Shown: piece after piece, positions 42,903 to 54,210 of the stretch
Layout: each line of letters starts with the position of its first letter
Position numbering within the stretch: the first letter of the stretch is position 1
Assembly (NCBI GenBank): GCA_025174535.1
Contig: JALBUN010000022.1
Span: forward strand, 62,001-126,000
DNA: 64,000 nt
Direction: 5' to 3'
DNA from: Cantharellus purpuraceus
Taxonomy: Eukaryota > Basidiomycota > Agaricomycetes > Cantharellales > Hydnaceae
Notes under the pieces: model-generated
Databases searched by the model: none
Told to the model about the DNA's origin: nothing
Seen by the model: the letters and a program-made list of their open reading frames with translations, nothing else
Position numbers and translations under genes: made by a program

Positions 42903-45017
42903 ATGAGCACTCTTATTCCCTCAACTGTGTTTCCATCATCCCGTTTAATCAACATCACTTCAAGTGTGCTGGAAGGTAGTTTCGATCACGCACTCAACTT
43001 TACCTGGGCTGGTATCGCGTGCCTCATTGCATGCATCATATATGCCACAACTCGAAATAAACATTACTATGTAACGACTTTCTAATGCTTGTCCAATTCA
43101 CTGCTCACACCCTTTGACTTAGGATGGGATACCTGCAATTGGGCGAACTGGCTTAATAACATCGTATCTCGATAGGAACAAGTATCTGGAGCATGGTGAC
43201 GTTTTTATCAACGAAGGCTATGCCAAGGTTGGTAGAGCTATCTCTTGCCTTGTGTGTGCAAAGCTCATGCATCGGCCATGATGTTCTAGTATCAGACTGG
43301 AGTATTTCGGGTGCCAGGCGTGCACGGCTGGCATGTCGTGGTGTCAGGATATAAACTGATAGAGGAAATACGCAAGGCACCTGATGATGTCTTATCTTTC
43401 GATAAAGGCGTGGATGATGTGCGTTTCTGCCTCGTATCAGGTGTATATTGCCCACTTATCGTGCCGGAAGTTTATGGCTGCCAAATGGACACTTGGCTCT
43501 GACATGCATGCAACCCCACTTCACATTCCCATTATCAGGAACCAACTCACTCGCAATATTGGGAACTTGTTTTCGGACTTGCGGGATGAAATTGTGCTTG
43601 CTTTCGACGAGAACATTCCGCTGACAGAAGGTAGCTTCTTGTTAACTCATTCTCCCTATATGTTCTCCAAAATCCAACTTGTCTCTGACTGGTACATTCT
43701 CGCAGAGTGGACCAAAGTCAGAGCACTCGGGACAATGATGAATATCATCTCCCGTGCGACAAATCGAAGCTTTGTCGGCGCTCCGACATGTATGCCCATC
43801 TGCCTGTCAAGGATCAGTTCTCCTGATTTTGTTCTTAGGTCGTGATCCAGAGTACATTGCGCTTAATGTCAGACACACTGTTGATGCCGTTAAGGCTGCC
43901 AGACGCATCATTAAGTATCCCAGGTTCCTCAGACCGTATGTTATGGATAATGCTTTCTCTTTGTACGCTGGTGGATTTGTTTTCCTTTACTTCAGGATCG
44001 TTGGCCGCATTGTCGCACCGTTCCCCAGATACCTTAGGCTTGCTGTAAAGCATCTGGGACCCATCATAGAAGAACGGAGACAGAAACTAGCTGAGTATGG
44101 TCCGAAATACCCAGAAAAACCGGTCAGTCTGTTCAGCGACTCTCATTACGGCCATTTCACCTCATCCTTTTGAGTGTAGGTTGATTTTCTGTCCTGGCTC
44201 ATAGATGATATGCCAGAAGAGGAGCGAACAAATGAGGCCCTTGCTCACTATATTCTCCTTCTTAACTTTGCGGCTATCCACACAAGCTCTACAGTACGTT
44301 CCTCTTCACCATCCATCAGTTCCCTCCGTTTAATACCTCTGGACAGGCCTTAACAAAAGCATTATATGAACTTGCTTATCGTCGCGAATATATTGAGCCG
44401 ATTCGCGAGGAGGTCCAGGCTGCAGTCGCCGAGCACGGTTGGACCAAAATGGCCCTGAGTCGCATGCAGAAACTGGATAGCTTTTTAAAAGAAACGCAGC
44501 GGTTCCGGAGTTCTTCAAGTAAAACCGTTGCAATTCAGACTTACAATAAGTGCTGAATCATGAGCCAGCATCAATGGTTCGCAAGGCTACCAAAGATTTC
44601 GTGTTCTCAGATGGGACACGCATTCGAAAAGGGACATTCGTTTCTGTTGTGATGGGGCCACGCCAACTCGATGATAATGTATACTCCGATGGGAAGACGT
44701 TCAAGGGGTTCCGCTTCAGCGACATGCGGGAGCAGGGTAAGGTGCCTAAGTACCAAATGGTAGCCACTAGCCCAGACTATCTCCTTTTCGGCCACGGCAA
44801 ACATGCATGGTAAGTCACACGGTGTTTTAGAATGACCTTGTTAACAAGAAATAGCCCTGGTCGATTTTTTGCTGTCAATGAAATCAAGGCCATAATGGCA
44901 CACGTTGTGATCACCTACGACATCATGATGACCGAGACCGCGGAGTCTACGTGGTTTGGAGTAGTTAATTCTCCTAACCCGATGGGAGAGGTGCTTTTCA
45001 GGAAGCGTCGGGTGTAG
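42903..45017 (+). CDS. Cytochrome P450 monooxygenase, 519 residues
   Basis: Exons 42903-43070, 43123-43227, 43290-43418, 43471-43630, 43706-43789, 43839-43935, 43996-44122, 44180-44293, 44347-44518, 44569-44809 and 44855-45017; 1560 nt, ten GT-AG introns, all phases consistent. One N-terminal anchor (WAGIACLIACIIYA) targets it to the ER. Landmarks: DGIPAIGRTG, the I-helix region ILLLNFAAIHTSS, K-helix ExxR as KETQRF, and the heme loop FGHGKHACPGRFFA with the cysteine split by the last intron. It should oxidise a small hydrophobic substrate using a reductase partner. It resembles the large P450 families of Agaricomycete secondary metabolism, but I cannot give a CYP number. No biosynthetic partner genes nearby. 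It appears complete and functional. Confidence 0.94.
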
Positions 45018-45880
45018 AGCGAGTTCGCTAAAGGAGTTTAAGGCTTAGAGCCGAAGTGTGCGATAGCTGACATGGTTGAAATAATGCCAATTTTCCCAAT
45101 TTGCTGTAAAATCCTAATGTGCCAGTATCAAATACAACGTTTGACTGTTTTCGGAATATGCATCTTATTAGAATGGTGTAGCATTACTCTCACATATCTG
45201 TATGCTTCAATGGTCTTCGTAGAAACGCAATAAATGTTATATACGACCACCCGTTGAGTAACATAGTCGCTCGCAGGGATTTGAAGACCAATAGATCGCC
45301 CTGGCATCCTCAACTTGAAGAGCTCTGGTGTGCAAGACCGTGACATTCACTGCACAATCCTGAAGCTGGTTTTCCTATTCGAACCGTGAACTGGCACGCC
45401 ATTACGAAGCTGGTGTCTGTCCGACCCAGATTGACAGCCGAATAGCAGAGGTATACTCTGCGCGTTCCTATCAGTCATGAGGAGTAATAAGTCGAAGAAG
45501 ACGGTGAAAAGCAAGACGAGATGCGTCCAGAGAGCATGGATGACCGATTAGACCGCAGCGTCCAGCAGAATCAAATTGCTGAGTGTACCACATATTCACG
45601 AACAAGTCCCGGATCCTAACGGCCAGTTCTTTTCTGGGGACCTGAGGACTTCTGCCACCAAGAAACCGTACCAGTTCTGTTTCTTCCACGTAATTGGATC
45701 GAGCAAGTCTTGTAGTTTACTCAAAAGGTAACTGTTGGATTATCAAGACCAACGAAGACGGAAGCATAGCGGTGTCGGCACCACAAAAACCAACAACCGC
45801 AAACATACACGCAAAGCGGTCAAGTACGGCGATCCTTGTCTGTGTACCCACCTGATCCGGTGGGATATGTCTGTATTATA
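45018..45880. other. Intergenic
   Basis: Downstream of the P450; short ORFs only, no motif. Confidence 0.45.
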
Positions 45881-46130
45881 CCACCGGCCCGCACAACTGA
45901 AGTGCACGTAGTACTATCTCTTCTCCCATGTATAGCCATGTTAACCGTGAATCTTGTAGCCTATGTATAGGTAGCTGCTGAATGTATCAGTTGCTCGCTC
46001 CCCGCACAACTGAAGTTCTACGTATAGCCTCTTTTCGTGTACTATTTCTCATAGTAACTACCGAATGTAACAGTTGTTTGTTCCCCGCACAACTGAAGTT
46101 TTACTCAAAAGCCCCCTCTTCGTGTCTTAT
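45881..46130 (+). repeat. Three imperfect tandem repeats upstream of acidic copy 2
   Basis: CCCGCACAACTGAAGT recurs at 45888, 46001 and 46084, with accompanying blocks (GTAGCTGCTGAATGTATCAG and GTAACTACCGAATGTAACAG; CTCTTTTCGTGT and CCTCTTCGTGT). Unit lengths are 113 and 83 bp. They end about 170 bp before the ATG at 46301, so may be promoter elements. Confidence 0.75.
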
Positions 46131-46300
46131 TCCCATCAGGCATACCTACAAATTCCCGAAAGACCGATGATTTCCCGTCCTCTATTAAACCCCGAGGGGC
46201 GGAGTTTGATTCACGCGGACTTGGGCGCGACTGGTGTGCCCTTCCACTTCAGTTCCATTGTCGGCTCTTCCCCAGAACAAAAAGTTTTTTAACGAAATCC

Positions 46301-47839
46301 ATGTCTCAGACAACGGTAGAGAGTGCGAACCAGAGTGCGAAGCAAGTTGCAGCTAAGAAGGGTGTTCTCGAAGTGAACAACGTGGAGTGTTGGATTGAAT
46401 TTTTTGATCGCATGGTGGTTCATACAATTACCATATTTCCCGTGGAGGCTGGGAGACACACAGCAATCGCAAATGTGAGGCTCTCACTGCCACGCGAAAA
46501 GAACAAGGCATGTAGATATCTTGTGTCTCGTCGCTCACTGTCCTCATTCGATCGTTGAAGTTGGTCGTGGTCCATTGGAGAGCCAAAAAACCTATCACAG
46601 CTCTGTGCAAAGTATGGGTAACATTTGGGTCTAACAAAGTTCTATGCGACTCTGCCAGTAGCCTAATGTGTGCCGGAGCAGTGCGCACACAGACTCAGTC
46701 TACCAAGGGCCAAACGACCACAGGGCATAATTTGAGCATAGGCAAAGGCGTAAAAGACAGTACGTTTGAAAACGAATTTGGCCGGAGTGGCGTCATTGAC
46801 ATTGGTTCCAGAGCAGCAGAAAGGACGGGTTACGCTGGAAATCCGTCGCGCTAACAATGTGGTCACGGGGTGTTCCGACTTCGAAACTACCTGGTCTAAT
46901 CTTGTGAAGAAAGGAACGCGTCCTTACGCAAGATTTGTCTTTCTTTTAGAACGGGACGACTTCTTCCCTGAACCAAAGATAACTTATCGAGAAAATTCCA
47001 GCGACGTGGATCTTGTACCCAGCAGCAGTGGCGCTAACAAAACTCGAAGCTTGGCGGCTGACAATAAATTCATCGAACGGGATCGTGGCGAAAAACCCCT
47101 AAAAATCTCAACCCAATCATCTGCAACTATGGCTACTTCCGGCAGTCGGGGCCCTATACCTACACCGGGTTCGATTTCTTCTGTGGGGAGCACTGAAAAG
47201 AAAAAGCGGACTTGGGAGGACGTTGATCTATGTCACAGTGCAATTCAGAAATTTTTCAAGGGTTTCATGAAGGATCGTGCCATAAAACTTCCGAATCCAG
47301 ATGATGTAACTGCGACCTTGCCTGCCATAAAGCGCCCGAAACTCCCAGCCACATCTTCCACTACGACGGTACCAGGTGAAGCTAGTAAAACACCCAACCC
47401 TAAACAGGAGTGTGATAAGAGCGAGAGTGAAAAAATATGCACCGGTGGCACGGTAACAACCATCCAGACAGCCAAAGACGCTCCCCCAGGGGTCACTGCT
47501 GAGGTGTGTACGACAACTGGGAAGGCGACATTAGAGCCCACAACAGAGGTTGGGGATTTGCGACTCGGAGGGCCAGCAGGAGCACTATCAGCGCCACCTC
47601 CACCTGCCAGTCTTGGCCACCGTTGCGCCGTATCTGGCGCTTCGGCGTCTGATCGCCAGCATTTAGCCCGAGTGCGCTTACTGGAAACTGAGGTGGATAT
47701 AGACCCGTTACACGCCGTGGCGATAGTGGATTACTTCATGGAAACTCCAGAAGCGGTGGATGTCTATTTAGACCTTCAGCGCAGTGATATTCGCAAAGTG
47801 TGGGTTCGAAAGCGTCTGGCCGAGATGGGCTTTTCCTAG
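46301..47839 (+). CDS. Acidic family protein, copy 2 (477 residues)
   Basis: Exons 46301-46507, 46561-46759 and 46812-47839; 1434 nt. Intron 1 begins with GC (AAG|GCATGT); the matching intron in the broken copy at 48.4 kb has GTATGT there, which supports the GC donor. Domains in order: KGVLEVNNVECWIEFFDR, VVVHWRAKKPITALCKVWV, GRVTLEIRRANNV with RPYARFVFLLERDDFF, a long Ser/Thr/Pro-rich linker with NPDDVTATLPAIKRPKLP, and a helical C-terminus MFMETPEAV-like (YFMETPEAVDVYLDLQRSDI and VRKRLAEMGFS). No signal or membrane segment; probably nuclear or cytosolic. Similar to copy 1 at 40.8 kb and to a DUF7918-like layout (unconfirmed). Function unknown. Confidence 0.75.
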
Positions 47840-48439
47840 TCTGGGAAGCCCCCATTGCTACCCGGAACAGGAAGTCCACTGTCTCTTAGTTATTTACTCT
47901 CCAGTAATAACCTATCCTATTAACTCCATACATCTGAGCAAGGCTGTATCGCTTGCATGATGAATTTGGACAGTGGAGATGTCTACTAGATACGCACAAG
48001 GTGGAGAAATTTGCTGACACAACTAGCAATTATAAGAGGAACATACAAAGTTGAATTGGCGGTGGAACTCCGGCGAAATCAAAATGGGTAATACCAAGTG
48101 AGATGTACCTAGAGCATAAATTCTCGGAAGGGGGGGAAAAGGCGTTTTCACGTCGGAGTGGAATTGGGATGTGCGATCCTTGTAACTTGTCCGCTGCTTC
48201 CATTTTTAGTAAAAAGTGAGATCCACATGTGAAGCAATCTACGGCAAACAATGATGAAAACTGAGATGGAACATATCCTCAGTTATAATGGACGAGCGTA
48301 GTCACCGTCCAGGCGCTGGACACTATGCGCACGAACTCTGTAGTTATACAATGTTTGTAGAGAGATTATAAAATCGACAGAAGTTTTATCAACACTCTGC
48401 CTGCGTCTTCAAGTTCAACGTAGATAACTGCCCTCTTAC
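47840..48439. other. Intergenic between acidic copies 2 and 3
   Basis: No gene seen; the sequence just before 48440 is presumably the old promoter of copy 3. Confidence 0.45.
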
Positions 48440-49780
48440 TCTGCCTGAACCTTGTTAAAAAAGACCGTTCTCAAATTGGACAACGTGGAGTGTTGGATCG
48501 AATTCTCCGATCGCACTGTTGTTCGTGAGATTACCGTCTTACCCGACAAGACTGATGCATACACAGCAGTGGCGAATGTGAAGCTCGCGCTAACAATGGA
48601 GTATGTAAGGATGTTTAGTTCCCCACGTCTTACCGTTCGTTAGGTACTAAATTTGATCGTTCCATGTAGTCGTTCATGGTCTCTTGGAGGGCAAAAAACC
48701 GAATCACAGCTCTATGAAAAGTGTGGGTGATATCCGTCTTCAACAAAGTACATTCCAACTCGCTAGTTGTGTGATGTGTGCCAATCTAGCAAGCACACAA
48801 ATTCAAAACTACCAAAGACCATACGACCACGGGTCATAATTTGACTACGGGAATGGGTGCATATGATGGCCGGTCCGAGACTTGATTCTGGTTAAAAATG
48901 ACATGATTTAACCTAAAGCTCAGTGAAGAAGAGAGGATGCGTTACGGAAAGTATCTTCAAATCTTGTGGGCGCCAATTTTGAAGACGTTTGGTTTAACGA
49001 TGTGACGCAAGGTTGGAGACCTTACGTGGGATTCATGTTTATGTTAGAACAGGACAACCGTTCCCCTGAACCATACGCCACATGCCGGACCAACTCCAAT
49101 GATATGACCCTTGTATACTGTGGGGATCATCGTCACGAATCAAAACCGAACCGTCGATACCCAACATATCACACAGTCGTGTACCGAAAGTGCCTCGATG
49201 CGCCTAGTTCCATCCGCAACTACGGCCGTGCGGACCAATGGAACGCCAGGGCTATTACATCCGAGGGAGACAATTAGAATCTTTAGGGACGAGAATTTGC
49301 CTATTCCTCAGGATCGTCCCGAAAGGCTCCCCAAAACCCCAGCCCCATCTATGCCTATGCCAGGTGACTCCCAAGCTGGCAAAACGTCCAACACTGAGCA
49401 AGAGTGTGGTGAGGGAAACAGTAGAAAGAAGTGCAGTTCCGACTCAACCACATTATTGGCAATCCAAAGACTACTTAGGGGTGTTCAATACTGAAATTTG
49501 TGCAATGAGGACGATACTGGAATGAACAGCTCTTAGGGATTCGCGAACACCACGGATGCAGTCGGCAGCAGGGACTTGGCCTGCCAGTCATGGCCTCTGT
49601 GCTACATCTGGCGCATCACTGTCTGATTGCCAGCATTAAACACGGGTGTGCTTGCTGGAAACCGAGGGATATTACTTTATGGAAACTCCAGAAGCGGCGG
49701 ATGTCTATTTGGATCTTCAGCGCAGTGATATTCGCAAGGGGTGGGTTCGAAAACGTCTGACAAGATGGGCTAGTCGCAGG
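48440..49780 (+). pseudogene. Acidic family, copy 3, decayed duplicate of copy 2
   Basis: Parallels the gene at 46301 from end to end: VLKLDNVECWIEFSDRTVV (48460), the intron donor GTATGT at about 48603, a WRAK-RITAL segment followed by TGA where copy 2 has Cys (48700), GWRPYVGFMFMLEQDN (49015), the linker piece NTEQECGEGNSRKKCSS (49395), and YFMETPEAADVYLDLQRSDI (49675). No ATG precedes the first exon in frame (TTG at 48452), and several frameshifts and stops separate the segments. A pseudogene from a tandem duplication. Confidence 0.85.
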
Positions 49781-50050
49781 AGAGATGAAGTTTCATACAT
49801 TGCTCATTGAACAAAAGCTTAGTCTTTTACAGTTGAAGTGTTACACTCCTTGGACAGTAGCGCTTACTGTGCATCATGTTACATCGAAACATATCGTTGA
49901 TGACGCCACAGAGTTCCCATGTAGTCACGCCCAGTCCTATATAGCCATGAGCGAAAGACTCCTGGTAAAAAAAGGAAACGTCATGAAATGGTTCTTCATT
50001 TACAAAATCAAATCAAATCAAGATCGCCTTGCTCGTAAAAACCGAATTAT

Positions 50051-52350
50051 TCAGATTCTGCGCGCAGCAGGCTGGGGCTGTCTAATCTCTGGGCCATTAT
50101 AGTCCATCGATATGGATGATGAATACAAGTTGCGCTGGCGATTCGGTCCACCGATCAACGACCGCTCGTCGTCATCATACCGACGATTCCTCCCCGCGTG
50201 CAGATCGATCCCTGCAGAAGGCATGGGGGGCATGTCCACCGGCGACTCACGCTCATACCCGTACGCGGAGAGACTAAACGCAGTGTACTGCGTGTCGCGG
50301 GTGCTGTTGGTGTTGCCGCCGGGAGGGCGGGAGCGGTCGGCGCCAGGAGTTTGACGTCCAAGGTCCACCTCGTCCCACCCATACGCCGTGGTGGGCTCAT
50401 GATTATCGAGCTTAGTGTCATCCTGGCTGTAGCGGCTCACGAACGTGGCGCGATAGTCGCCTCCACCTCCTCCGCCTCCGTCATTGCGCAGCAGGCCAAG
50501 CCCAGGCGAGACATGGGTAAGACTAAGAGGCCGTGTGGGACGGAGCGACCCAGGGCGTGTGAGGGACGCTGTGGTGCGTGGGGGGAGCGTAACCATGTCG
50601 CGCTCGGCTTGGGACTGGTACATCTCGTTGAACCCGTGGGCAGAGGCAAAGTCCTTGATGTTGTACGGCTGGACACCGTGTTCGCGGACTTCGTCAGAGA
50701 TATCGTACTGTTGGCTGAACCAGAATGGAACAATGCCTTTAGTGGGTAGGAGGGAGCGTGTGGAGAGGAAGAGGATGAGGTCGAAGACCCCGGTGAGAGA
50801 GAAGACGGCATCACTGGTGGGAAGTTAAATCCAGTACATAGGTGATGTGTAGTGAGGGGGAGTGAGAAACGTACGCGAAGATTGTAGCCTCCATTGGGAC
50901 TGAGCGTCCAGACCATGCTATGAAGCGGCAAATGGCAATGGGCACCACAATCACAGCGAACAAGAACTAAAACCACAGATGAGATATACAACATAATAAT
51001 AAATGAAATAAGAAACAAGCCGCACTGGGAAGCTGCAGAATATAACCAAAATGCGTAAGAGGCGAAACGAGGTGTGAAACGGAAGCAGCATACGCAATCA
51101 TGCCTCTCGCAACTGCAGTCATCTGCAGATCAGTGGAATCCCTACCGATCTGATACTTATAGACAAGATTCGAGTCGATCGTCTGGAACCGCATCTTTCC
51201 ATTGCGTACTTCAATATTTCCACGAAGACGGAGGAAACTGAGGGTGTATAGAACGAACGAAATAGCGGCAGAGGCGAACATCTGGGTTCACCGTGTAAAG
51301 GCACAAAAATGATGGGATGGCGAGGATCAACGCACCCAGAAATATTCGAACGCGACGCCCTCTGTCCTATATGGATCTGATATCCAGCACCAATACCCCG
51401 AAATTCCAACTTGCAAGAAAACGCGATTAGGTATGAACAACGAACCAGACACAGCTATGCGCACAGTAAGGTCCTTTGGTGGGACTCTGGAATGCCCCTG
51501 GTCCGATAACCACGAGGAGACCAATGAGGAGCCACACGCCAATCAGCGTGGTGTATAGGGCCCAATCTTTCGGCTTCCAACGGAGAAACAATACACAGAA
51601 TGTGTGTATCGCTAACATCTGCAGAGAGGATTATGTCAGTGAGCACTAAACAGCTGAGCCGAATGAGTTACCAAACTCCTACAAAACTGTTAGCAAATCA
51701 GTATGCTGAATCATAGCGTGCTACTCACCAAAGCGAGATGCTAAGATTACCGGCGTTTTTTATTGCGCCTGGAGATATCATGCTAGTGTCAGTACTTCTC
51801 GTTGGAAGAAATTGAGAAGTTCTCGTGCCTTGAGCAGAACAGAACATATTCAGGGAGATACCGCCTGACTGTATCCATTTTACACTCATAATTGTTGCCA
51901 CAGCTAGTTAGTAAACGACATTAGTTGGGAATCTTGAATTTGAATGAGTTTTTTCGCACATTGCACCAAGTCCGCCATGAGTAGACAGGAAAAGTATGCT
52001 GCAGCGTGCGTCCGCACAAAAAAGTGCCCGGTAGGTGAAGATTTTCGTTTGTGGAGGGATGACTAGAAATAGAATCCTAATAAGTAAGGCTTCTTCAACC
52101 TTCTCAAGATGTTTAGACTGACTCCCAATAAACCGAGTAATGCTAACGTGCAGAGCAACGAAATAGATGCGGTCACGACTATAATCTAAAAATTAATTGG
52201 GGGTAAACCACAAAACAATGCAGCAGAAGCAGCTGCGCTCACCGAAACCCCAATCCTAGCAAAGCTGTTGTAAGGCATGCCAATAACCACATTGTCCACA
52301 CCAATCACCGCGTCCCTGCTATTCAGCAGGGCATTATACAGACTCTGCAT
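50051..52350 (-). CDS. G-protein-coupled receptor, cAMP-receptor/Git3-like, 557 residues
   Basis: Twelve exons on the minus strand: 52350-52243, 52185-52123, 52062-51960, 51903-51829, 51768-51729, 51678-51672, 51618-51465, 51409-51336, 51281-51094, 51032-51026, 50966-50875 and 50813-50051; 1674 nt, every phase consistent. Two exons are only 7 nt. The intron at 51828-51769 has a GC donor. Seven hydrophobic helices are readable, with HAAAYFSCLLMADLVQS, IHTFCVLFLRW, FGISGYWCWISD (extracellular loop 2 type), FASAAISFVLYTLSFLRLRG, FLFAVIVVPIAICRFIAWSG and AVFSLTGVFDLILFL. A long hydrophilic C-terminal tail with glycine run and Ser/Arg-rich sequence follows, as in receptors that couple to a Galpha. 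Such fungal receptors sense sugars or other nutrients; ligand unknown. Confidence 0.87.
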
Positions 52351-54210
52351 TTTTTATAAAGATACTAGTAAGAAGAGAAAATCCTGAAGATGCGACTAGC
52401 GCAGCAGCAGTGGTAGAGATCGTGTGTACAAAAGCGAATGTCGTTGAATTTCTTGAAGTGAAGGATAGGAAACGAATAGAAATAAAAGGGTAGAAGTAAA
52501 GGATTCACGAAGAATAAACACTATCGAGAGCCAGTCTCGACGGTGAGTGTACAGAGTACAACGAAGGAGAAAGGGGGAGGGGGGGTGGATGAAGGATATC
52601 GAAGACCGAAGGATGGCCCAGCCGACCCTCTTAGCGTTCCTGAGGGACGAGCTGAATTGAGTTGATTAAGCCGAGATCTATGGCGGAGACCGGTCAGGGT
52701 CACGGATCGACTCCACTTCTGGAACAAGACTGCTTATATGACTCTGATGGATGATGGAAAAGCTCATTACTAGATCTGTTCCTTTCTTTGCTTCACATTG
52801 AAGTTTCAAGTTCGAAAGCACTAGTTACATAGTCGGTGTGTGAGGTGACAAAATGTAACTGCGTGACGCGCCCCGAAAAAGGTGAAATCTATTGATGGCA
52901 CGTTGTCATAACCACAGCTCTGATGAACAGAGCACTCTAGATATCAAAAGGCTGTGAAAACTTTGGTTTGTTCGATGTGGTAGGAGGGTGCTTTGATGAC
53001 CTCCTGACTATTGTTCTCGCGGCTTAGGAGCATCGAGCGGTTAGATACGGCTTCAGCATTTTACCAAGGATGAAATGCAGACAGTTCATAATGTTGAACA
53101 TCCCTCAAGTCCATGTGGTCACTGCTATTGGAGTCATAAATTGGAAAGAGGTGTCTCGACTGTCGTGGATTTCACCGATGCCCGGCTGTCTACGAAAGTG
53201 ACGAAACTTGAACATGAGACTCACCCTCAACGTGGATGCGCGCGGGCTTACGGCTTGGCAGGATATAGAAAATTTCTTTTGGCGCCTGCTGGAGTTCACG
53301 CCTTTTTCGTTGAACTCCAGTGCCAGACAACAGCCTTTGCTTGCCGAAACCGTTGTTAAAGTAGCGCGGATCAGGGATGATTTTGCACCGCGTCCATGTT
53401 AGATATCTTGGCTGGAACATATAAGTACATACAAGCCAGCACGAAGTCAGAAAACAAATGAAAGATCAACGTAGGTCGGCCAAGCCGGAGAAACACAGGT
53501 CGTGGGAGAAAGGATCCATCATTAGTCCCCGGATCTTTGCCTAAATCTTGATACGTGAGTTTTATCAAACAAGGGATGATAATCAGTGCATTTCGCTTAG
53601 ATAGCAGCACAGCGGGGCTGGCGGGGCAATTGCTGGGAAGAGGTTCTACTAGTAAGTCTGACGTCGTAGAGTGGCATACTAAACAGCAATGATGCCATGT
53701 CCATTTATTTACCACGCCATCCAGGTCAACTTTAGCTTTCATCTTATTTTGTTATTGATGGTAACCCGATCTTCGAAGTTCTATGACCTCCAGGTCCCCC
53801 ACGGAAATCCAACTTATATCATGGCAATGGCACGATGAATGATAAAGGATGCCATCCGATCAGCGTCTTGTTAATTCGCCAGTGGAAGACCTGTCCATGC
53901 TCACCATCAATCAAATGCCCGATTCGCACGGTAAATGTTTGCCGGGGCTTCGCTTAGCTCTTCTCACCGCCAGGTCGCTTAGTCAACTATGCACCGATTT
54001 GCACCGATGCACCTGTCCCAATAGCTACTGGTAATATAAGGAGAGTCCTAAAACTATATACTATGTACCAGGAAACATTTGCTCGCATGACATAATTAAA
54101 AAGAGAGTGCGGCATCATAATGTGCACTCCGGAAACAAAAAGTCCCACTGCATGTCCGAGATGACCCTGTGAATCAATATAGGTCATTGTGCTTCCCCAC
54201 GAAACTATGA
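52351..54210. other. Intergenic; no recognisable gene
   Basis: Upstream of the GPCR and downstream of the lysophospholipase. A minus-strand ORF at 53371-53742 (123 codons, contains KRNALIIIPCLIKLTYQDLG) is coding-like in part, but no family is recognised. Confidence 0.4.

Noticed and set aside
43419..43440. 22-nt intron in the P450
   Set aside because: Too short to splice; the acceptor at 43470 gives a 52-bp intron, keeps phase and restores the expected sequence.
46766..47839. ORF of 357 codons as a separate gene
   Set aside because: Its first codons are intron sequence; it is exon 3 of the gene starting at 46301.
42903..47839. Secondary-metabolite gene cluster around the P450
   Set aside because: No terpene synthase, PKS, NRPS, transferase or transporter is adjacent; neighbours are unrelated.
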